From Ptychodera flava (lineage: Eukaryota > Hemichordata > Enteropneusta > Ptychoderidae), in NCBI RefSeq assembly GCF_041260155.1, contig NC_091930.1, positions 15,929,656 to 15,993,655 of the forward strand: 64,000 nt of DNA. Reading direction: 5' to 3'. This document shows, one piece after another, positions 38,139-50,463 of this stretch. The notes under the pieces were generated by a model. That model did not search any database. It was not told where the DNA came from and worked only from the letters and a program-made list of their open reading frames with translations. Every line of letters starts with the position of its first letter. Position 1 is the stretch's first letter. Both the position numbers and the translations under genes were made by a program.

Positions 38139-41100
38139 TTAAAAAGCCCATTTTCCACCTGAATATTCAATTTTCTTGCCATTAATCCATTTATGAAGTA
38201 GGTGAGCATCTATGTCAGAAAATATATCATTACTGAAGTTATCAAAGTGTCCATGGCTTCGACCTGGAATGAAGTTAAGTACCTTTGACCTATTCTTTAA
38301 TTCATCAAACATTTTTCCAAGATCAGTAGACACACTCTGTTTAGTATGAGCACGGGATTCAGGCGCCAAGTTCATTTCTCGAAGCATGTGCTTCTCAATA
38401 TCATTCGTACACATTAAAGTTTTCCCTATCATCATTACAGCCTGTGCTGTGTGATTTGGTCCAAGTGTCTTGATACGTTTTTTGGCAAGTCTATTCAAGA
38501 GTTCCATTACGTAATCACCATCCAGGTTATTTCCCTCACCTCCAGACAGATTGATAAATCTGTTCCATATGACCTGCTTACTAAGCCTTGGAGAAAGAAG
38601 AGATTTTGTGGCAGCTTGTAGTAGGAAGCTTTCCAGTCTGTATTTTGTCTTGTGAGTGGTATGAAACACCAACATAGAGTAACGCCAATTTCGCATACAC
38701 CTTTCGCCATCACCGGCAGCTGTGGTCATGGTGGCAACTCGTCTGAGCAGTCCATATTTCATCAATCCAGTGGCATAATTATATACATAGTCTTGTTCTG
38801 TATCATTTCTGTTGGCTTCATCATTCTCAATGGATTGCAGACTTTGGCTCATTCTGTTGTACACAAATCTGTCAACTATCTGGCCAATCACATGCTTGAG
38901 GTAGACATATTTTTCCTCTTCTTGTTTAAGGTGCATTCGTTTTGGAAATTTCACCTTTGCGTCCAGACTGTCCATGCCAAGATGTTCAGCGATAGCCACA
39001 AGAACATGGACATCTGTAGCAAGGTCAAAGAAATCAGCCACAGCATGGTAATCCTTTCTTACATCAGCAACCACATTTCTCCTGTTGATCAGGTTTCTCA
39101 ACTGGCTTAAGGTTCCCCCTTCTCTAGCACTGCTCATAGTGTACATTTTGTCCATGATAGCCTAGCAGATGAGGAAACATAAAAATTAAATAAATTAATG
39201 GTTAATATATCTCATGTAAAGCCAGTCATACATGTCTCTTTTATACTTGATAAAACTGGAAAAGTTACTTTTAACAACTCAGTGTACAGTGAATTCTCTA
39301 AAACTGTGTCAAAAATGTATCCTGGAAATAATGTTATCTTAAGTAGATGAAGTGTTGTTGTCAATCACATCAAATGTGAAAATACAATGAGGACTAAAAA
39401 AATTCAGGACAAATATTAGAATATGACAAGATTGCATGTTGGTTTGAAACAGGTTGATATACATAAAGAGAAGAAATAATATATTAACCACAAACCTGTA
39501 AGAAATTCATTTTTTCATGAAAATCTTCAATCATTGAAAATGTTCCCTCCAAGCGTTCCTCAGGTGTATCACCATCAAGTCTGGCCATATGAGCACCCCG
39601 TATCCGTTCACATGTCAGCTGATCACCACCCAGTGGCACTGCTCTCATTGATGATGCCACGACTTCCCTGTAATGTTATGGCAAAGAAAATTGTATCAAA
39701 CTAAACAGAGTGACTCAGACTCTGTCTAGGTCCACTATCTGTACATAAGGAAATTTTATACAGTGCCAAACATTTCACCTCTCATTGATACTGTGAATAA
39801 GACATTTCAGTTCAAAGCATCACACATTTATTGGCAAGTTGGATCTGTATTGCTTCTCTTTATGCGGGGTGGATTGTATTCAAATCGGAATGAAGCCCTA
39901 CAATTACAAACCCAGACATATTATCAAATCATAAGGCGCATTATAACAATAGGGACCCAGGCCCTTCCCAACCGGTGTGTGAAGGGACTGTGATTAGAAT
40001 AATCAGTTCATTTCAGTGTAGGTGTGCTCACAAATCAGTAAAGCATCAAGGAAGACATACCTTGCTTCCATGCTCTCTAATTCATCTTCGCTTCGCACTC
40101 CAGGCACATACTTTTGTAGATGGAGCATGATTTCAATAATGTCATTTGTCTTACACTCATTCTTATCAAAGATACCCAGTGGCAGCTGAAAAATTGCAAT
40201 AAATATACAGCTTGGTAACACTTATGCCTACTAAGCATGTAATGGCTTCTTAGCATGCATCAAAGAAGTGATATGAACAATTACATGGTGATAATAATAA
40301 TGATAGTAATAAGAATAATAATTATTATTATTCATTTTAATAGTAATTAAAACAACAGTATTTCATGCAAACTGGTGTAATTACAAAAATATACATAATC
40401 AGTGTTCCCTCAGGTTCAAAGGACACAGAACCACCTGTTGACAACAACTTAAGGAAAGGGGGCAGAATAAAAATAAAGTAGGGCAAGTGAGAAAGTGGGG
40501 TGATATTAAAAAAGCAGGGTGTAACTGCCATGGTAAAAACCCCTGGAGAGAACACTGATAATGATTTACAGCAATCTTAGATTGCCAAATATTACATGCA
40601 TATGTATGCTATGGCTTTTTGTCCTTGGACCAACAGTGTATGAATCTGTAGGGAAAAGTCTGGAAAGCAGTTCCTGATGGAGTCACTGAACACACTCTGT
40701 AAGTGCCCTTTTCAAACTTCATCAGCCACCGACTAAGGCATGAAAAACAAACTAGTATTAAAACATGTGTTTCCTATAACATAATTTTTTATAATACAGT
40801 GTACATGTAGGTGGATGGAATATTTATAGACATGATCACAGAAAAAATTGCAAGACTTGACAGAGTCAAGCATGATTTTTGATAAGCTTATATTTTCCCT
40901 CAATTTTTAAAAATTTTATGACCCCAAAGATTTATGATTTATTCAGACAGGGATGTCATGTTACTGGAAACACACCTTTTTTCTTTGTCTGATAACAATT
41001 AATACAATATTTCAAAAACTCACTATAAATGAGTAATTTTGAAACATACCAAAACATACATGCAATTATAATAAACAATCTAACACTAATGTCAACATGA

Positions 41101-44100
41101 TATGCATGTCAACTTCCATTATTGTACTTTAAGAACGTATGAACATAGTAAACATCAGTTTTGAACCTGCTGGTCTCTCACCACTATAGACTTTCTTTTC
41201 ATTTCTTCACTGTATCTATGAGAGAAAGTCTTAGGGACAACACCTTTAAATACTTGAAATGCTGGCATGTATTCGATAGCAATTAAAGCAGTTGCGTGTA
41301 TCATATCATTCCTCAAACTGTGATTATCTTCAAGTGATGGCAGGAAATCACTGACAGCCATATCCATTAATATACCCATGTTGCAGTCATTGGGCAAACC
41401 CTCACAGTTTATCCTATCTCTAACAGCCATAGCCTTACAGGCAATGTATACAAACAGCAGAAAAATGCAGTTGAGTACAATGTTATAAATAATCATTATT
41501 ATTCAGTGTTTTCATACAGACAATGTTTGTTGAAAAGAAAGACACCCTTAAATCTTATTTGAAAACACTAAAAAATTTCAACAATGACTATAACCAAAGT
41601 ATTCAGGACTGCGTACAACATGATTGTGTGGCATAAACTGCTAGATTATTTTAGTACAATGTTTTGCCCCTTCCCTCGCGATTGCCAATGGAGATTCACA
41701 GGAAATTTGCAACAAGACAAATTCATATTTGGTCACTGACGATGTCAATGAACATGTTTTTGGCAAAGAAATAAAACAATTTTGTATGAAACACTCACCT
41801 GAACATAGTGTTTGGATTTGTTTTGATGGGTACTAGTCATGTTTCGAACCTTTACTTCATAGTCAAGATTATCGATATTAAACCGAAAACCTGGTTCTTC
41901 ATCTGCGTCAAGAACACACTGTGGTGATATGGCATATGTATGATCCACATTAGCTGTTGGCGCCAGTTCTTGACTGTCCAAGTTACCAGAGTTGCTTTGC
42001 TTCATCTAACATAAAAAACATGAAGTCGTGAGTGTAGCAAACAAGTTAACACTTGTATGTACAAATACAAACTGAGTGGCCACCTTATTCTACCCCTAAA
42101 TTGGAAATTGTGTATATGGCAGAGTGTCTACCTATGAAAATACAGTACAATTATGCATGGTTTTACATCATGGTAGGAAACAAGATAAACCATTACAATT
42201 TAATGTAATCTTTTACGAGCCATCATGTTTTAAAAACAAGTGTAATTTCAAAAATAATTATTATGTGTTATGAAAAATAAAATGCACCGTCTTTCATAGC
42301 TAGAGCTGAGTGGGTACAAATAATAAAACATTGAATATAAGCTCTTTTTGGTATTTATATACATACCAAATATGAGCTAAGAAATTACAATAGGCTAAAA
42401 CAATGTATACTTACTGCATTGTTTGTTTCCAGACCATGTTTCCATGATATTGCGGTGTCATCAACTTGAGTAGCCATAACATGCAGCTTGTTCAGTACAG
42501 TCCTATATGACACTGTAATCCCTAAGTGATTCAGGAAGCTGTACCCTTCTTTTTGAAGCTGACTTTGGTACATCAGCATTCCGATCAAGTGCTGAAGGCC
42601 ATTGACGGTTCTGTTTTTGGCTTGTACCAGGATACCTACTGTCATGAGGACTTTAGAAAGAGGAGTCTTCTTCTTACATACAGATGACAGGGTAGTCCAT
42701 AACAGTGGCAAGGATTTCTTTACTTCTTCCAGAGCAGATTTGATGTTGAAAGTCAGATCACTACATCTTAACTGTTTCAGCTTGCTCACTTTTCTGGATT
42801 CAATTCTCACTGCATCTGCTAGGCCTTTGGAAGATTGTGTTTGCAGACTTTCTGTCAATAACAGTTTTCTGACAGCTTTTCTGATGGAACCGTTGCAAAG
42901 TGATGATATGATACTGCTTGTTTTGTTGGCTATAGATGTAGAGTGGAACTTGATGGTCTTCCTCAGCCTTGTAGATTTGCCATCTTTAGAATTCCTTGTG
43001 TTCTTGGAAGGTGTCCCTGTAGATAATCCTGGTGAAGTGTAAAGTTGTCTCCTTTGTGACTGGCGAGGTGTCTAGTGGGGAAGTTAAACAATAAGCAGAT
43101 TTATTGATTTTGTTAAAAGTAAGCATCACAAAAAGATGAGTGATGATTAAATTAATCTTATGTTAACTCTATTTTTATTTTCACATTACTTGTAAGAGTA
43201 CACTATTGGGTACCATTCAGCAATCAAGGAAAATTCAATATGTATATTGAGGCAACAAATGCCTCACCCAATATGTTACCTCTAAAGAGGTATAACATCA
43301 CAAATTTATCCTTTTAGCCTTTAAATTTTAGCTGCTGTTATATTACAAAACACATCTTTTTTCAACATTTTGAAGTTTCATGATGTTGAATTTATGATTC
43401 ATCCAAAAGTTTGTTTCAGCTATGCACTTGCACTTGTTTGACTATTAATAGTCTGTCATTTTGAAAAGCTTGTCAGCCAACAAGTAATGTTTTATTTCTC
43501 ACCTAGCTGGCAATATACTTCTAAAGATAGTGAAAATTAAATTGGTCTGATAGCCTGTATTATGGACTACAGTACAATAGAAGCAAAATTTTCTTACCGT
43601 AGATGTGAAGGTTATTTTTCTCCTTGGTGTGCTATCTATTGACCCCTTTTCCTGAAGAAAGAAATTATTACTAGAATTATAAAAAAAGACCACAGAAGAT
43701 GAGATTTTAAATGATGGTTCAATGCCCTAACTAACTTGTATTCCAGCAACTTAAGTCACAATTGATTAGTCATACAATGGCAATCATGTGAACTGATTAC
43801 TGCAAGAAACTGCTGTGGAAAAACAAAGAAATTGTCCTTTATGTTTCATTGTGATTCTTACATCAATGAAAGTTCTGATAGCTTAGTACTGTAATAAACT
43901 ACTTATCTTTCAATGATGTGTCATTCAAAATCATGCAGCTTACTATCTTAAACTATCAATATCATTTCAATCATTATATGTACCGTATGTACAACACATA
44001 CACAGTGTAAATATGGGAACTCAATTGTCCTTATGACATACTATATGTAATATGCTGAGAGGGTAGGGCGTACACATACCTTTGACTTTGGGGTAGTGAC

Positions 44101-45089
44101 CTTATGCCTTTTTTGTTTTGGTGTTGTTTGGGTCCTCAAGGGCGCACCATCACAATCCTATACAGACAGAATAGTAATTATTTATAGAAACATGTTAATT
44201 CATCCTTCTAAAAACCAAAGGAGCAAAGATGCTACTGTCATCATTAGACATTCTGTAGGTTTTTGCATGTTTGATAAGTACATCCAAAGACAAGTTTTCA
44301 CTTTGTGGTTTTGCAGCAAAATCATCTTTATTTTTCATTATCCAGGGTTGGCTGATAACCCCCCCAATCAAATGGTTCTCACCAAAGTAAAATGAAACTA
44401 TTTATTATGATCATTGAAAACTGAGAGATCAAGTGAAGAGGTGCTTGAACAAATCCCAAACCCCATGAATGTGGAGGGACCTTGGGTTAAAATAGTATAG
44501 TGTTTAGTCTTGAGTGGTGATAAATCGGTACGACCAAGATTTCACACCAAAATGCCGCGCTTATTGTATACGCTACAGGGTCATCGGCATTGTAGTTCTA
44601 CTAGTGAGCGAGGTCGCAAAAACCAAAAATCACCGACCGCCTCACCGTAGAGCCAATTGACATTGTGCAGCATGCTGATATTACGCTGGTGTAGAGTTAA
44701 TTCACTCATGATTGACATGTATGTATGGTATTAAATGACACAATTTGAAAATCACATACCAAACTTCTCCCTCTTTTCACTTGGGCTACAGTTTCAGCAG
44801 GTGCGGCACTTCTCAGTATGTCTTCTTTGATATTTGAGGCTGCAAGCGTGTGGGATTTCCAAGAGGCAATTTTGCGTCTGCATGCTTTGCATACATATGA
44901 GTCATAGTTCCTTATGTTCTGTGAAAGCGTCATTGAACAGATTGTTTCAAGATCCTGCAGAAGTGGTTTTCGAAGTCCGTTCTTGGTCATGAGCAGGTAT
45001 CTGTCGCGCGAAACAGACTGGCAAGTTGCACAAATGCTTGCATCTGTCAAGACGATGCCACTGGCGTGAGGCTTACAGGGGGTCGCCAT
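38139..45089 (-). CDS. DUF6589-like transposase of the transposon (9 exons)
   Basis: Exons 44760-45089, 44080-44157, 43598-43651, 42415-43071, 41799-42005, 41182-41433, 40061-40185, 39496-39667 and 38139-39161 join in phase to 965 residues with no internal stop. The N-terminus has paired CxxC motifs (CATC near 21-24, CKAC near 75-78), a likely zinc finger for end binding. The middle is helical and basic. The catalytic part resembles proteins labelled DUF6589 that I associate with Academ transposases: NIDNLD (D418), GGDQLTCERIRGAHMARLDG (D583) and SPRLSKQVIWNRFINLSGG with MELLNR (E845), a plausible D-D-E triad. The triad is inference. The first 13 residues, MATPCKPHASGIV, lie in the right inverted repeat and equal those of the helicase. 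The gene looks whole and converges on the helicase gene. Confidence 0.85.
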
Positions 45090-45233
45090 CTTGGATGAAA
45101 TTGCTCCCGAGATGCATCGCTCTCGCCTCAATAGGCCATCTTCCGGCTCTAAGATTTCTCCGTAGGATTGCCCCAGACTCTGTGTGGGCGGGCGGAAGTA
45201 GAGCCCCACTGCAGTCTGGGTAAACCGAGACTA
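45052..45233 (-). repeat. Right terminal inverted repeat (182 bp)
   Basis: Reverse complement of 31025-31206. It carries the transposase start codon (45087-45089) and first 13 codons. Confidence 0.92.
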
Positions 45234-45242
45234 CGACAGACC
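45234..45242. repeat. Target site duplication, right (CGACAGACC)
   Basis: Identical to the nine bases at 31016-31024. Confidence 0.85.
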
Positions 45243-45594
45243 CAGTCAAGCTGCAGAATGGGACTCTACTTTTCTGGTCAGTAACTTTGGTTGGTCGGAA
45301 CTGCGTTCTTCAATGGAATGGAATGCACAATCCAAGTCATAAATTCAAAAGTTGAACTGCCTCATGTCAGACGATTTTGATCCCGGCGATCGTAAATTAC
45401 ATCATTTAATGTCATATCATCTCCTTCAATATAGATAAACCAGATAACACGTGAAATTGATGTAAATAAACCGACAAACCTTTGTGGTTCCATTCAATGG
45501 AGACGGGGGAGAGGCAAACGTGACAGCATGTTGATCGTTTTAGAAGTTTGTTTTCGATTAGAGATGCAAAGACTAGACTCATTGCTACAAGTAA
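45243..45594. other. Right flank of the transposon, with TIR-like start
   Basis: About 45238-45272 (CCCAG, then CTGCAG, then GGGACTCTACTT) resembles the inside of the left inverted repeat (CCCAGACTGCAGTGGGGCTC) in the same direction. It could be a remnant of a relative's end. No gene is seen in the rest. Confidence 0.4.
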
Positions 45595-45666
45595 GTGTAT
45601 GTATGTATGTATGTATGTATGTATGTATGTATGTATGTATGTATGTATGTGTGTGTGTGTGTGTGT

Positions 45667-45723
<57 letters not shown>

Positions 45724-45757
45724 ATGTATGTATGTATGTATGTATGTATGTATGTAT
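45595..45757. repeat. Compound (GTAT)n-(GT)n-(GTAT)n microsatellite
   Basis: Symmetric arrangement: GTAT tetramers, a central GT dinucleotide tract with one phase slip, then GTAT tetramers again. Open frames through it are artefacts of the repeat. Confidence 0.95.
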
Positions 45758-46649
45758 TTATTATTGCATGCATCTATGTATGTGTTTGTTTATTTGTTTG
45801 TTTTGTGTATAGATACAGACATCCTGAATGTCTGATCTAAACTTGTCAATATGCCCCACGTTTCACGAGGTTAACCAAATTAAAATAGGTTTGACATGAA
45901 GAAAGAGAATCAGGAAAATAGTTTACTGCGTGACTTTATTGAAATAATTTCGAATAAATAGACATTCACAATTTTCTTGTACATCGTCGTGAAAACGTTA
46001 TGTACGAAAAAGAAGGCTTGAAAGATATCACAAACGATACAGTATAGATATCGTATCTAAATGTTAAAATGTAACTTCATAGATCTTTTCACATTATATT
46101 TCATAGATCACTACACTTTGCTATGTAATATTCTTAAAATATTCTTTCAATAGACTAAAAGTTGCTTGTCTAATAAGGAAACGATAGTATTTTATTATAA
46201 AAATTAGATGAACTGAGTGTTTGTAAGACTTTAGAAATGTTCATAGACTCGCACGGTTGGGGATTGGTAACCATGTACCTGTTGGTACCAAACAGTGACC
46301 CGCAGTGCGACGTAATCTGTGTCAATGCTCTCTCGTACAAGCTTGGGTACCCTGTCGTTACCATGACGGCGTCAGAAGCGCGCAAGCTGACTTGACAGCT
46401 TCATGTCTTGTCTGCTTGACTTGGTGAATTTTTAAAAAACCGCTCAGCCCTTTGACAATTCTAAAAGATAAAGACAATGTGTTTATATCACTAGTAGCTC
46501 TTCACCAAGAGCGAAAATTAAAGATCAACATTGTATAAGTCAATAAATTACATATCAAGGTTCTGTTCAATTTAAAAAATTCATTGATAATCACATTCAC
46601 GCGTGATAATACATATTGTGAAGTAGACGATAAGTTGACGGTCGACATG
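45758..46649. other. Stretch without recognised gene
   Basis: AT-rich DNA between the microsatellite and the TTAA element. I see no exon or repeat family. Confidence 0.4.
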
Positions 46650-46653
46650 TTAA

Positions 46654-47538
46654 AGTGGCACTCACACTTGGTAACATTTTTAAAGCACATTTTTTAATGC
46701 CAACGGTCGATATTTGACGAGGCGACTGCGCGCTGATCGCGAGATATCGATAAAAACATGTCTTCAAAAAAGTAAAAGTTTGAATTCCGGTGGCCCACCT
46801 GAATTCAGCTTCCGAACATCGAACGTTCGGCACTGGGGTCATTGTCAACTAAGCTATGGAGTACGAGTCTACGCTGACGCTGCTGTACTCCACAGTACCA
46901 CTGGCGTCGGTGATCGGTCATGGCCTGTGGGAGAATGCTGAGTCTTACTGACTTGGCGTATAAACGAAAAACAATTTTTGCTGATTCCACCAGAATTGGC
47001 AAAGGTGACTAGCATAGTTACGTGCGGTTGATACATAGCGGCCGCCTCATGATATGCATAGACGCATGCCACGCGCGCATACCACGCACGCGGCGTACTG
47101 TGTGGCAGACGACAAAATGTAGTCATCGGAGGCGGCTAATATTTGACATTTAAAAACTGATGTTTATGTGGTATTGGTTAAAAATATAATACAACCGATT
47201 AAGAATAATGAAAACGATAAAACTAACGAGAAGTTTTTAAAAACTTACCTGAGGTAAAGGCATAAATATAAAGTCTTTGCAGTGGGAAGTAAATTAATTG
47301 CGTCGTTCGAACTTATTGTAGACTCCCTAGAATATCGTCAATCAGCACAACAGCAAACCTTCGGGAGATTTCGAGTCAAAATTAGAACGATCGTAAAACT
47401 TCGGGATGTGAAAAATACGCTCGGGAAATGACATGTTTTTATCGATATCTCGCGATCTGCGCGCAGTCGCCAAGTCAAATATCGACCGTTGGCATTAAAA
47501 AATGTGTTTTAAAAATGTTACAAAGTGGGAGTGCCTCT
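46654..47538. mobile_element. TTAA-flanked element with about 100-bp inverted ends
   Basis: The left end AGTGGCACTCACACTTGGTA is paired with the right end through ATTTTTTAATGCCAACGGTC, GATATTTGAC, GCGCGCTGATCGCGAGATAT and AAAAACATGT. TTAA lies at 46650-46653 and 47539-47542. The interior is non-coding. Confidence 0.85.
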
Positions 47539-47814
47539 TTAATATATATTTGTATTACAGACTCTTTTGGCATAGACATTCTGACGTCACACATTCCATA
47601 AGTAAGCGTCCTTCGGAGAACCTTGCAATGAAACTTTTCTCATAAGTCAGTCAACAAGATAATAAATAAAGGATCATTTAATATTCATATCGCGTTTGTT
47701 ATTTGAAAAAAACACGACATTGTCAAATATTCCACATCACAATGACCGGGAAAACGAACTATAGGAAAGCAATGAGACTGTTCAATGAACACTGTGTGGA
47801 GTAAGCATTTCGAA

Positions 47815-49490
47815 AACAACCAATATACTTTGAAGTTCAGACGAAGTCCTGCGGTTGCTAAAGTTACTTTTTGGTCTTCATAACTTTCATAAGTTTGCTT
47901 CCATACACAGGCTAAATCAGCAGACACTGCCAATGCCGTTCTGAAAAGAAGGACGCATGCTGGTTACGAAAACGTAAATCCGGGGTAGATCCAGCGATTC
48001 GTGCAGTGTCCATTTACACAATATATCACCATCACAAGTGTGAAGAGCTCCTAAAAGTTGCATAAATAAATAACATGGTGTATTTGGTGATATAATAGAC
48101 CCGCGAGAGTCTATGTTAATATTTACTTTGGACGCGTAACATAAGATCAGCAGTTAGAAATTATTATTCTGAAATATTTTATCAGAGCAACTCATTTGTT
48201 TTGTACCAAGCGATGTAAGGCATTATTGGTAATACGTATTCGTCGATATTGAACAATTGTATATAATTTAAAATTGGATCCTATATAATACAAAAGATAT
48301 TTTGCAAATGATGACGATACCGGTTCGATATCATCAAGTACACAATTCCTACCTCGGTGTCGCACAACATTTTGCACGATTTCACATTTTAATAGCTCTG
48401 GTCAAACATTTGAAATGGAATGAATCACTTCATAAGTCGAACGTTAGATGTGACCGTAAAGTATTCACAATTGTACTGAATCTGAATTCTTTACTCTTTT
48501 CGAACCCTGCTCATAAATTAAAGCCTGTTCCGTGAGGTATTGAACGCCCTCATCGGTGCAACCCTGTGGTGCAACTGCTAGCGATGTCGCCGCTGAATAT
48601 CTGTGACCTATGCACGGATGGCGCGTGGTTTGACTACGCTGCTATCGTACATTTGAATTAAAATCTTACACATTTGATTGAAAGCAATGATTTAAAGAAA
48701 TTGATATTCAGGTAGCATATACATCATCCGATCGATCGCGATGTTAAAGAATTATGGACCTTAATATGTTTTCGCAGTTCAGCAAATTTGTAACGGAATT
48801 TTCACATACGAGGACGAAGACACTGTGTTTAAATCAAAAGGGAAAATAGCGAAAATATAGTTCTTTTGTATTTTTCTAATGCATCGAAGCATAATGTCCT
48901 AGGTGTTGTGAATCCATCAAGATTCTAGAACACTTAGTTGAATTTTATCCACACAAAGGTAAGTATTACAGGAAACGAATGTTTGATAGTGTGATTGGAT
49001 ATAAATTTAGTTTCTAACTAGTTTGTGCACAAAGCTTTAGGAAGTATAAACAGAAATAAAGTGAAAGTCATGATAAAAGTGTAATACAAAATGAGTTGCC
49101 GCGCTGATAAAACATGAAATTGTTAAGAACAATAATTTCTAATTGCAGATTTAATGTTACGCATCCAAAGTGAAGATTAACATAGACTCTCGCGGGTCTA
49201 TGATTTCACCAAATACGTATAAGTAATTTTATTTATTTGTGTAACTTTCAGGCGCTCTTCACATTGTGATGGTGATATTGTGTACATTGATACTGCACGA
49301 ATCGCTGGATCTACCCCGGGATGTACGTTTTCGTAACCAGCGTGCGTGTTTCTCTTCAGATGGGCGTTGGCTGTGTCTGTTGAATTAGCTTCTATATAGA
49401 ACCAAACTTGTGAAAGTTATGAAGAACAAAGAACATTGGACAATTGGTAACTCCAACAATCACAAGACTTCGTCTGAACTTCAAATTGTA
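47815..49490. repeat. Large inverted repeat with exon-like arms
   Basis: Arms at about 47815-48212 and 49073-49490 are inverted, imperfect copies around 860 bases of unrelated AT-rich DNA. Conserved blocks include CGAATCGCTGGATCTACCCC, GGTGATAT, ACTCTCGCGGGTCTAT and CTTCGTCTGAACTTCAAA. Each arm has two polypyrimidine-AG sites in the same relative places, and the left arm keeps an open minus-strand frame containing LATAGLRLNFKVYWL. I do not recognise the protein. It could be an inverted duplication of gene fragments or the ends of an unknown DNA element. Confidence 0.6.
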
Positions 49491-50460
49491 TGTACTGCCT
49501 TCATCCGAACGGGATTTTCAGTTCCATGCTTGCTGTACCTTGTTAAGCCTTGTCTTGGAATCGGTCATTGCTTGGCTGTCCGTACCAGCTGCCTTACAGG
49601 TAGTTTCCTTGGAAACAGAGCATGTGTATGAAAGGTTCGAGATGTGTGCTGGAGCAGTTCACATTGCATCTTGAAGCTGGTAAATAAAGGGCGCCGTACG
49701 GAGACAACAATTCAATGTACAGGAACACAAGGATATACTAAGGTTCCTTCGTTATCTTCAAAGATACATGTATTTTGATGGTGTCGATACTAGGCGTGTA
49801 TCATTTATCTGGTTGCTTGTTCAATTAAAAATACAAATTACCTAACATACACCAGCTCTTAAATTTCAAAATAGCTGCCACTACTGTGCTAACACTATGA
49901 GGTAAATTAAAAATTCGATTTTCACTAGACGATGGTGAAAGCTTCACTTACGCATAGATCTGCTTAACGGGCCTAAACAAGCGATTGATCAGATATGGAT
50001 TTGAAAAATATGAAGTCTGAAAATGTGTCCCAGATGTGCACTCTACTTTAATTTTCAAACATAAGATAGCACATGCGCAGAAAGGAATTAAATTACCATA
50101 GCTATTTTTGCGTGTTGCATTTTGTAAAATCGATAGAAGGAAAGAAATGGGAGGCGATGAAAATTTCTTGTCATGAGTTTATTACGCCCGGAAAAATTTT
50201 ACGGAATCTGTACAGACACAGCTATTGTATTTTATATCTCATTACTGGAATTCGAGTCAAATATTTCCTTTGGGATACCGTACATAACGGTCATATCTTA
50301 GCATTAGAAGCAAAATAGAATCATTACTAACGCTGAAGAAATGCAGCATTGACTCATCAATTCGTCATCATGTCACTTAGCGTCTTCTGTCTGTCAACCC
50401 GACTAAAAGAACTCACTCAGTCTTCTGAAATATTATGGCGCGAAAATTATCTTATTTACC
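49491..50460. other. Stretch without recognised gene
   Basis: Short open frames only, none with family features. It holds nothing I can name. Confidence 0.4.
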
Positions 50461-50463
50461 TTT

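Larger units (their letters stand above)
31025..45233. mobile_element. Autonomous RecQ-helicase DNA transposon, AcademH-like, 14.2 kb
   Basis: The ends are 182-bp inverted repeats that I read as identical base for base, bounded by a perfect 9-bp direct repeat. Inside are two convergent spliced genes with uninterrupted reading: a RecQ-family helicase (31169-35264, plus) and a DUF6589-like transposase (38139-45089, minus). Two TTAA elements (32148-32845 and 36148-37659) have inserted in non-coding parts. TIR-bearing transposons with a RecQ-like helicase are known to me as the AcademH lineage. The assignment rests on gene content. The 9-bp duplication differs from the 3-4 bp I recall for Academ, so the family name is tentative. 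Identical ends and open genes suggest recent insertion and possible activity. Confidence 0.88.

Noticed and set aside
45528-45840. Cysteine/tyrosine/valine-rich frames (MYVCMYVC)
   Set aside because: They are artefacts of the GTAT/GT microsatellite.
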